Made by a program: the position numbers and the translations under genes
The notes under the pieces: model-generated
The model's database searches: none
Told to the model about the DNA's origin: nothing
What the model saw: only the letters and a program-made list of their open reading frames with translations
Shown: positions 58,425 through 64,000 of the stretch, piece after piece
Position numbering within the stretch: position 1 is the stretch's first letter
Layout: every line of letters starts with the position of its first letter
Origin: Bacteroidales bacterium UBA4331
GTDB lineage: Bacteria > Bacteroidota > Bacteroidia > Bacteroidales > Paludibacteraceae
Length of the DNA: 64,000 nt
Reading direction: 5' to 3'
Assembly: GCA_002394395.1 (NCBI GenBank)
Contig: DGTR01000023.1
Coordinates: forward strand, 58,719-122,718

Positions 58425-59278
58425 ACCAGGGCTTTGATATTTTGCTCGGTCGAACCCGGCAGGAGGTCAATAGGACGCAGTTCAATCATCGTCTTGGCGC
58501 CGAACTCTCCACGGTCTCTCATCCGAACGGCAGCGCGTGCGCAAGAGACCATGACCTGGCCGGTAAGGGCAGGGTTATTGATGGTCATGTTAAACTCAAA
58601 CCGCTGGTTATGGGTCTCGCCGGAGACGCCCGATCGAACGAGGTTGACGCCGTGGGCGACGTTATTGAGTGCATCGACGGAGTCCACAGGAATGACGTGG
58701 GTCTCGTCATGTGCAAAATAGTCATCGGCAAGGATAGCCGCCTCGACGGTCTTGAAATCTGCGCCGTCCTCCAGCTCGATATAGACCATGCGGCGATGGA
58801 TGCCGGTACCAAGAGGGATGGTCATGGAGAGGGCGTTCTTGACACCCTTGATGGCTTTCGCGGCGACCGTATGACCCATCGAGCGGCCGGGACCGAAATT
58901 CGTGTAGGTCAGCCCTTTGGGTGCCATCGCCTTGAGTAGCGCTCGAACCATCGAGTCCGTACCGGGGTCCCATCCTGCGGAGAGGATTGAGACGGAGTGG
59001 TTAGCCTGACAGACGGCGTCGAGGGACGAACGGAGCGACCATATCTGACCATGAATATCGAAACTATCCACCGTGCAGATACCCCTTGCGGCAAGGAGCG
59101 TTGCAAACTTCTGCACCTCACGCGTCGGGGTCGCCACCAACACGACGTCCGCGTCGATGCAGTCCAGGCAGTCATTATGATGATAGATGCCGGCTAACTG
59201 CATGTCCGGCGCAGCTTTAATGGCTTCTTCGGCGGCACGGCCTATATTGCCGTAGCCTAAAATTGCGATTTTAATCAT
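58421..59278 (-). CDS. ddh: meso-diaminopimelate D-dehydrogenase
   Basis: A 285-residue NADP-dependent enzyme giving a one-step route to meso-diaminopimelate for peptidoglycan and lysine. The Rossmann start is KIAILGYGNIGRAAEEAI. The substrate domain has SAGWDPGTDSMVRALL, NFGPGRSMGHTVAAKAIKG and FAHDETHVIPVDS. The length is slightly shorter than Gram-positive forms and usual for Bacteroidales. It overlaps ubiE by four bases and follows glmS, so two peptidoglycan-precursor genes are adjacent. Confidence 0.94.
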   Translation of the reverse strand: MIKIAILGYGNIGRAAEEAIKAAPDMQLAGIYHHNDCLDCIDADVVLVATPTREVQKFATLLAARGICTVDSFDIHGQIWSLRSSLDAVCQANHSVSILSAGWDPGTDSMVRALLKAMAPKGLTYTNFGPGRSMGHTVAAKAIKGVKNALSMTIPLGTGIHRRMVYIELEDGADFKTVEAAILADDYFAHDETHVIPVDSVDALNNVAHGVNLVRSGVSGETHNQRFEFNMTINNPALTGQVMVSCARAAVRMRDRGEFGAKTMIELRPIDLLPGSTEQNIKALV

Positions 59279-59287
59279 ATTCGTTAT

Positions 59288-59320
59288 TTCGGGATTACGT
59301 AATTACGGGATTACGGGGGT
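59288..59320. repeat. GGGATTACG words between glmS and ddh
   Basis: GGGATTACGTAATTACGGGA and TTACGGGGGTTA. The glmS stop TAA (59322-59320) lies at the run edge. Confidence 0.6.
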
Positions 59321-61185
59321 TATTCCACGGTAACCGACTTGGCGAGGTTACGGGGTTGATCGACGTCGCAACCTTTAACGACGGCAATATGGTAAGCGAG
59401 GAGCTGGAGGGGGATGACCGTCAGCAGCGGCGTGAGACACTCTTCGGTCTCGGGCACTTCGATGACATAATCGGCGATCTTGGAGACCACCTCATCCCCT
59501 TCGGTGACGATGGCGATGACGCGTCCCTTGCGGGCTTTGATCTCCTGAATATTCGACACGACCTTCTCGTAGGTGCCGCAATGAGGTGCGACGACGACCA
59601 CCGGCATCTCCTGGGAGATGAGGGCGATAGGTCCGTGTTTCATCTCCGCCGCCGGATAACCCTCTGCGTGGATATAGGAGATCTCCTTCAGTTTGAGGGC
59701 ACCCTCCATTGCCACGGGGTAGTTATATCCGCGACCGAGGTAGATGAAGTTCTGGGCGTACGTGAAGGTCTTGGAGAAATCCGCGATGCGTTTCTCTTGC
59801 TCTAAAACGCGTGAGATCTTATTGGGTATCTGCCCCAATTCACGTACGATTCGCAGGTACTGCTCTTCGCTCATCGTCCCTTTCTCCTTACCGATACAAA
59901 GGGCGAGCATGGTGAGCGCGGTCACCTGAGCGGTGAAGGCCTTGGTGGACGCAACGCCTATCTCCGGACCGACGTGGGTATAGCAACCGCTGTCGGAGAC
60001 ACGGGGGATGGACGCACCGATGACGTTACAGATGGAGAAGATGAACGCCCCTTTGGACTTGGCTAATTGTATCGCCGCGAGGGTGTCGGCTGTCTCGCCG
60101 GACTGGGAGATAGCGATAACGACGTCGTCTTTGTTGATGACGGGTTTGCGGTAGCGGAACTCCGAGGAGTACTCCACCTCGACGGGTATCTGCGCAAACT
60201 CCTCGATCGCGTACATGGCGATCAAGCCGGCGTGCCAGGAGGTACCGCAGGCGGTGATGATGATACGTTTGGCTTTCAGGAAACGCTCTTTGTTGTCGAT
60301 GAAGCCCGAGAGGGCGATATTATCCTGACGGACGTTGACACGACCGCGCATGGAGTCCGTCAGCGTACGGGGCTGCTCGAAGATCTCCTTGAGCATGAAA
60401 TGCGGGTAACCGCCTTTCTCGAGTTGGCTCAGCGACAGCTCCAAACGCTTGATCTCCGGCGTCTTTTGCACATTATTGATCGTCGTGATATCTATAGTTC
60501 TTTCGACTTTCGACTTTTGACTTTCGACTTTAAGACACACCACTTCCTCGTCATCGATATAGATGACCTTATCCGTATATTCGACGATAGGCGTGGCGTC
60601 GGAGGCAAGGAAATACTCCTCCTCTCCTATCCCGACGACGAGCGGCGAACCCTTGCGGGCAGCGATGAGGGTATCGGGATGATCCTTGTCGAGGATAGCG
60701 ATAGCGTAAGCACCGATGACCTGCTGCAGGGCTAACTGAACGGCGGTCTTGAGATCGACATGCTCGTTGAGCTGTGTATATTCGATGAGCTGCACGAGCA
60801 CCTCGGTGTCGGTCTCGGAGCGGAAGGTATAACCCTGCTCCATGAGTCCGGCTTTGAGGACGGCGTAGTTCTCGATGATGCCGTTATGGATGATTGCCAG
60901 GCGCTCGGACTCGGAGTAATGGGGGTGCGCATTGACGGTATTGGGCTCGCCGTGGGTCGCCCATCGCGTATGCGCTATACCGATCGTTCCGCCGGTGTCT
61001 TTGTCCGCAGCGAAGGCTTCGAGTTCGGAGACCTTGCCTTTGGCCTTGTAGATATTGAGTTGACCTTGCTCGTTGATGAGCGCTACGCCGGCACTGTCGT
61101 ACCCGCGGTACTCCAGACGATGCAATCCCTTAATCAGTATAGGATAAGCGTTTCGCTTACCGATATATCCAACTATTCCGCACAT
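59320..61185 (-). CDS. glmS: glutamine--fructose-6-phosphate aminotransferase
   Basis: A 621-residue enzyme making glucosamine-6-phosphate. Cys2 of MCGIVGYIG is the glutaminase nucleophile, with HRLEYRGYDSAG and IGIAHTRWATHG. The two SIS isomerase domains have GTSWHAGLIAMYAIEEFA, ISQSGETADTLAAIQLAKSK and the C-terminal PRNLAKSVTVE. A linker segment KVESQKSKVER (residues about 220-231) is coded by CGAAAGT words and lengthens the protein by about ten residues against relatives. It is the second gene after glnN. Confidence 0.96.
   Translation of the reverse strand: MCGIVGYIGKRNAYPILIKGLHRLEYRGYDSAGVALINEQGQLNIYKAKGKVSELEAFAADKDTGGTIGIAHTRWATHGEPNTVNAHPHYSESERLAIIHNGIIENYAVLKAGLMEQGYTFRSETDTEVLVQLIEYTQLNEHVDLKTAVQLALQQVIGAYAIAILDKDHPDTLIAARKGSPLVVGIGEEEYFLASDATPIVEYTDKVIYIDDEEVVCLKVESQKSKVERTIDITTINNVQKTPEIKRLELSLSQLEKGGYPHFMLKEIFEQPRTLTDSMRGRVNVRQDNIALSGFIDNKERFLKAKRIIITACGTSWHAGLIAMYAIEEFAQIPVEVEYSSEFRYRKPVINKDDVVIAISQSGETADTLAAIQLAKSKGAFIFSICNVIGASIPRVSDSGCYTHVGPEIGVASTKAFTAQVTALTMLALCIGKEKGTMSEEQYLRIVRELGQIPNKISRVLEQEKRIADFSKTFTYAQNFIYLGRGYNYPVAMEGALKLKEISYIHAEGYPAAEMKHGPIALISQEMPVVVVAPHCGTYEKVVSNIQEIKARKGRVIAIVTEGDEVVSKIADYVIEVPETEECLTPLLTVIPLQLLAYHIAVVKGCDVDQPRNLAKSVTVE
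60497..60532. repeat. CTTTCGA words inside glmS
   Basis: TTCTTTCGACTTTCGACTTT is followed by TGACTTTCGACTTTAAG, in frame in the linker between the glutaminase and isomerase domains. Confidence 0.8.
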
Positions 61186-61188
61186 AAA

Positions 61189-61228
61189 ATCATTTACGAT
61201 TTGGTTATTTACGATGTACCATTTATTA
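61189..61228. repeat. TTTACGAT words between glnN and glmS
   Basis: CATTTACGATTTGGTTATT and TACGATGTACCATTTATTA. The glnN stop TAA (61228-61226) is in the run. Confidence 0.5.
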
Positions 61229-63418
61229 ACGTATAAACATCAGTTCTCTATACTTCGGTAACGTCCAGAGCTCGTCATCGACGATCATCTCCAGGGCGTC
61301 GGCATGCTCGCGGATGTCCGCCATGAGGGGCAGGACGTTATCGTGATAAGCGATGGCTTTGGATCGCTCGTCGGGTTGACGGTTGGCTTTATGGCGCGCG
61401 TCGGTCATCGCCTCTACCCCTTTGAGGATCGCACCGGCGTGCGACTCGATCTGGCGGATGATAGAGTAATCCATCTCATTGAGCGACTCGGTCTCGTCCG
61501 GAGAGAAGACCTGCTTGACGGTCATGACGTTCTTCAGGAGCATCGTCTGGTAGCGTTTGGCAGCCGGCAGGACGTGGTTGATGACGAGGTCACCGATGAC
61601 GCGGCTCTCAATCTGCAGTTTCTTGACATACGTGTCCCATTTGACTTCGCACCGGCTCGTCAGCTCCGCCTTACTCAGCACGCCGGTCTTGGCGAACATC
61701 TCGATGCTCTGCGGCAGGAGGTAACGGTCGATGACGAGAGGCACGGAGGTCTCGCAGTCCAGACCGCGTTTGGCAGCTTCTTTACGCCATTCGTCGCTGT
61801 AACCGTTACCGTCAAAGCGGATGGATTTGCACTCAACGATATAACTCTTGATGACGTCGAAGAGCACGCGCTCTTTGGCTTCACCTTTCTCGATACGGGC
61901 ATCCACCTCGGCCTTGAAGATCATCAACTGCTCCGCTACCGCTGCATTGAGCGCGAGCATCGCCGCACCGCAGTTAGCCGACGATCCTACCGCGCGGAAC
62001 TCAAATCGGTTACCCGTGAAGGCGAACGGCGAGGTGCGGTTACGGTCGGTGTTGTCCAGCAGGATCTCGGGGATATTGCCCACGCCGAGCTTCATCTCTT
62101 TCTTGGCATTGATGATGATGGCTTCCTCGGCAGACGCGTGCTCGAGCTTGTCGAGTACGCCGCTGATCTGCTTGCCGAGGAAGACGGAGATGATCGCCGG
62201 CGGTGCTTCGTTGGCGCCCAGACGGTGCTCGTTGGTCGCCGAGACGATGGAGGCTTTCAAGAGCCCGTTATGACGTTTTACTGCCATCAGGACGTTCACG
62301 AGGAAAGTGACGAACTGCAGGTTCTGGTAGGGGTTCTTACCGGGCGCCAAGAGGTTGACGCCGGTGTTGGTCTGGATCGACCAGTTACAGTGCTTGCCGC
62401 TGCCGTTCACCTTGGCGTAGGGCTTCTCGTGGAGCAGCACGCGGAAGTGATGGCGCTGCGCCACCCTATCCATGATGCTCATCACGAGCAGGTTATGATC
62501 GTTGGCGAGGTTGACGTTCTCGAAGATCGGCGCCATCTCAAACTGCATCGGTGCCACCTCGTTATGGCGTGTGCGTACGGGGATACCGGCGCAGAGTGCT
62601 TCGTACTCCAAGTCCCGCATGAACGCTAACACACGCTCGGGAATCGCACCGAAATAGTGGTCCTCCAACTGCTGACTCTTCGCGCTCTCGTGACCCATCA
62701 GCGTACGTCCCGTCAGCATCAGATCCGGCCGCGCATGATAGAGCGCCTCATCCACGAGGAAATACTCCTGCTCCCATCCTAAGTTCGCATGGACGTGCTT
62801 CACCTGTTTGTCGAAATAAGCGCTGACAACGTCGCGTGCTGCGTGGCAGAGGGCTGCCGTGGAACGGATGAGCGGGGTCTTGTAGTCCAGCGCCTCACCC
62901 GTATAAGCGACGAAGACCGTCGGGATACAAAGGGTGTCGCCGATGAGGAAGACGGGGCTCGAAGGGTCCCATGCCGAGTAGCCGCGTGCCTCGAAGGTGT
63001 TTCGGATACCACCCGAAGGGAAAGAAGAGGCGTCCGGCTCCTGCTGGTACAGACTGTCGCCGCTAAACTCCTCCATGAGCATACCGTCTTTGTCCAGCGT
63101 GAAGAACGCATCGTGTTTCTCCGCCGTACCGCCTGTCAGAGGTTGGAACCAGTGAGTGTAATGCGTGGCCCCATGCTCCATCGCCCATTTGCGGATACCG
63201 ATCGCTACGCTGCCCGCTATCTCACGGTGGATCGTACGACCGTTATCCACATCGTCGAATAACTGGTCCAGGACATCCTCTGCGATGTACTCCTTCATGC
63301 GCTCCCGCGTGAAGACGTCGCGTGCAAAAAAGTCTTTTACTCTGCCTTCCGGCTTAGTGGCTGCCACCGGAGTATGCGATCTTGCCATTTTAACGGCTTC
63401 AAAACGAACGTTTCCCAT
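61226..63418 (-). CDS. glnN: glutamine synthetase type III
   Basis: A 730-residue GSIII, the large dodecameric glutamine synthetase typical of Bacteroidales. It assimilates ammonia and feeds glmS, which follows directly. Features are FEARGYSAWDPSSPVF, NLGWEQEYFLVDE, RHNEVAPMQFEMAPIF, VNGSGKHCNWSIQTNTG and RTSPFAFTGNRFEFRAVGSS. The C-terminal extension ends LWTLPKYRELMFIR. Its own promoter lies 53 bases upstream of the ATG. Confidence 0.97.
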   Translation of the reverse strand: MGNVRFEAVKMARSHTPVAATKPEGRVKDFFARDVFTRERMKEYIAEDVLDQLFDDVDNGRTIHREIAGSVAIGIRKWAMEHGATHYTHWFQPLTGGTAEKHDAFFTLDKDGMLMEEFSGDSLYQQEPDASSFPSGGIRNTFEARGYSAWDPSSPVFLIGDTLCIPTVFVAYTGEALDYKTPLIRSTAALCHAARDVVSAYFDKQVKHVHANLGWEQEYFLVDEALYHARPDLMLTGRTLMGHESAKSQQLEDHYFGAIPERVLAFMRDLEYEALCAGIPVRTRHNEVAPMQFEMAPIFENVNLANDHNLLVMSIMDRVAQRHHFRVLLHEKPYAKVNGSGKHCNWSIQTNTGVNLLAPGKNPYQNLQFVTFLVNVLMAVKRHNGLLKASIVSATNEHRLGANEAPPAIISVFLGKQISGVLDKLEHASAEEAIIINAKKEMKLGVGNIPEILLDNTDRNRTSPFAFTGNRFEFRAVGSSANCGAAMLALNAAVAEQLMIFKAEVDARIEKGEAKERVLFDVIKSYIVECKSIRFDGNGYSDEWRKEAAKRGLDCETSVPLVIDRYLLPQSIEMFAKTGVLSKAELTSRCEVKWDTYVKKLQIESRVIGDLVINHVLPAAKRYQTMLLKNVMTVKQVFSPDETESLNEMDYSIIRQIESHAGAILKGVEAMTDARHKANRQPDERSKAIAYHDNVLPLMADIREHADALEMIVDDELWTLPKYRELMFIR

Positions 63419-63470
63419 ACTTTTGACGCAAATTTTTGTTTTTAATCGGATTAATTTTCAAAATCTGCGA

Positions 63471-63501
63471 CAAAAGTACTGCTTTTTTTTGAATTATGCA
63501 A
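63471..63501 (-). promoter_or_regulatory. promoter of glnN-glmS-ddh cluster
   Basis: On the minus strand, TTG (63501-63499) and TACTTTTG (63478-63471) are separated by 20 bases. Confidence 0.84.
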
Positions 63502-63521
63502 ATAAAAATGCGTTTTTATCA

Positions 63522-63551
63522 AAAAAAAGTGAGCCTCCGCCCACTTTTTTT
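63522..63551. terminator. terminator of the T9SS cargo gene
   Basis: AAAAAAAGTG (63522-63531) pairs with CACTTTTTTT (63542-63551). It is downstream of the gene ending at 63581 and just upstream of the glnN promoter; it should work in both directions. Confidence 0.85.
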
Positions 63552-63556
63552 AGTAT

Positions 63557-63592
63557 TAGGTCTACATAGGTCAACCTATGTCAACCTAAGTT
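63557..63592. repeat. GGTCAACCTATG words at the cargo gene end
   Basis: AGGTCTACATAGGTCAACC and TATGTCAACCTAAGTT repeat one word. On the minus strand they code for the last residues and the TGA stop. Confidence 0.6.
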
Positions 63593-64000
63593 GAGCACCT
63601 TCTCCGAATGCCAGGTGCCGTCGTAGAAGGTCTTGATGAAATAGATGCCTACGGGCAGGCCCATGGAGCGGAGTTGTGTCTTGAGAGAAGCGATGTCGCC
63701 CTCATAGATGGTCAGCAGCTTGCCGCTGATGTCGATGACGTAATGGATTCCCTCACCGTGCGGTATAGACGGATCAGCAGTTACCTCCTCTGCGCTGAAG
63801 GGGTTCGGGAGGAAGTCATCTACTATCTGGTCATCTACCATTTGGTCATTTACTTCATTACAAACCGGCATAGCGGAGAACTCAACGATCGTGCGTACGA
63901 GCATATCATTAAGGTGCTCCACCTTGAGGGAGTCGGTGGTGGGTTTGAGATGGGAGTGCCCGATGCCCGAGTCGTCGGTGAGGAAGAACGAGGTGCCGTT
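63581..64000 (-). CDS. T9SS cargo protein, C-terminal part
   Basis: The frame is open to the window edge, so the start lies outside. The 139 visible residues end in a type A sorting domain: FLPNPFSAEE, YVIDISGKLLTIYEG, then LPVGIYFIKTFYDGTWHSEK and VLNLG. Cargo with this tail is exported by the PorU/PorV/PorT system found at the other end of the window. The stretch NEVNDQMVDDQIVDD is coded by AAATGGTAAATGACC-type words at 63816-63859. The functional domain is not visible. Confidence 0.85.
   Translation of the reverse strand, partial: NGTSFFLTDDSGIGHSHLKPTTDSLKVEHLNDMLVRTIVEFSAMPVCNEVNDQMVDDQIVDDFLPNPFSAEEVTADPSIPHGEGIHYVIDISGKLLTIYEGDIASLKTQLRSMGLPVGIYFIKTFYDGTWHSEKVLNLG
63816..63859. repeat. 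AAATGACCAAATGGTAGATG words in the cargo gene
   Basis: GTCATCTACTATCTGGTCAT and CTACCATTTGGTCATTTAC are near-copies. In frame they give NDQMVDDQIVDD, the same peptide as in the DUF4837 gene. Confidence 0.8.

Noticed and set aside
61304..62629. 441-codon open frame on the + strand
   Set aside because: Shadow of glnN caused by codon bias; no recognisable motif.
1..64000. tRNA, rRNA, tmRNA or RNase P RNA genes
   Set aside because: No cloverleaf with a GGTTCGANTCC-like arm and no conserved RNA core was recognised by eye in the intergenic regions; a covariance-model scan would be decisive.

Overview
The window reads as chromosomal DNA of a Bacteroidales bacterium, probably an uncultured gut or rumen lineage. 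Several signs agree. There are three type IX secretion (T9SS) components (porU, porV, porT). There are Bacteroidetes-restricted families (DUF4837 lipoprotein, type III glutamine synthetase, BspA-like leucine-rich repeats, DUF4874/DUF4832). Promoters have the Bacteroidales form TTG, 20 nt, TAnnTTTG, and most genes lack an evident Shine-Dalgarno sequence. The genus cannot be named from this sequence. Genes are packed tightly, with many ATGA or TAATG overlaps and three convergent 3' overlaps.

Layout. 1-7007 (+): end of der, a degenerate FAH-like gene, porU, porV, ispF, a small exported protein, aroK. 7011-9333 (-): sufE, an ftsE-like ABC ATPase, a DUF349 coiled-coil protein. 9334-9783: divergent promoter region with a large hairpin. 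9784-16743 (+): rho, aroQ, a TonB-receptor-like barrel, porT, a beta-helix lipoprotein. 16706-17925 (-): ribF and an acidic protein, which shares a symmetric divergent promoter with the + operon cdsA, lpxL-like acyltransferase, GT2, ftsY, aspA (18012-23026). 23077-28822 (-): a Trp/Tyr/His-rich repeat protein, ribBA, lptG-type permease, cdd, pheS.

28823-37248 is the accessory part. It holds an intergenic patch with an 82-bp inverted-repeat element, a very large BspA-like surface protein split by a frameshift, an AbiE toxin-antitoxin operon whose toxin has a Trp-to-amber stop, and a 41-aa/170-aa orphan gene pair. The promoter block upstream of abiE is repeated upstream of glyA. This suggests a cassette bounded by promoter-bearing direct repeats.

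37249-64000 returns to core genes. First come glyA, an AraC regulator and the DUF4837 lipoprotein. A long minus-strand series follows from 55276 down to 40554: BASS transporter fragment, DUF4832 protein, RND adaptor, RND pump fused in frame to a TolC-like lipoprotein, secreted protein, S9 peptidase, ROK kinase, polysaccharide deacetylase, Ig-like lipoprotein, pnuC. Next are a Nudix gene (+) and a second minus series (glnN, glmS, ddh, ubiE/menG, Dabb, START-like protein, VanX-like dipeptidase). The window ends in the C terminus of a T9SS cargo protein.

The most unusual signal runs through the whole window. Short imperfectly repeated DNA words (for example AAATGGTAAATGACC, CGAAAGT, CCTAGGTCTTC, GACTCTTG) sit between genes, very often supply the stop codon of the upstream gene, and recur in frame inside unrelated enzymes (aroQ, GT2, ribBA, DUF4837, S9 peptidase, ubiE, glmS, the RND-OMF fusion). 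There they encode recurring peptides such as NDQMV and VESQKS. I know of no standard name for this.
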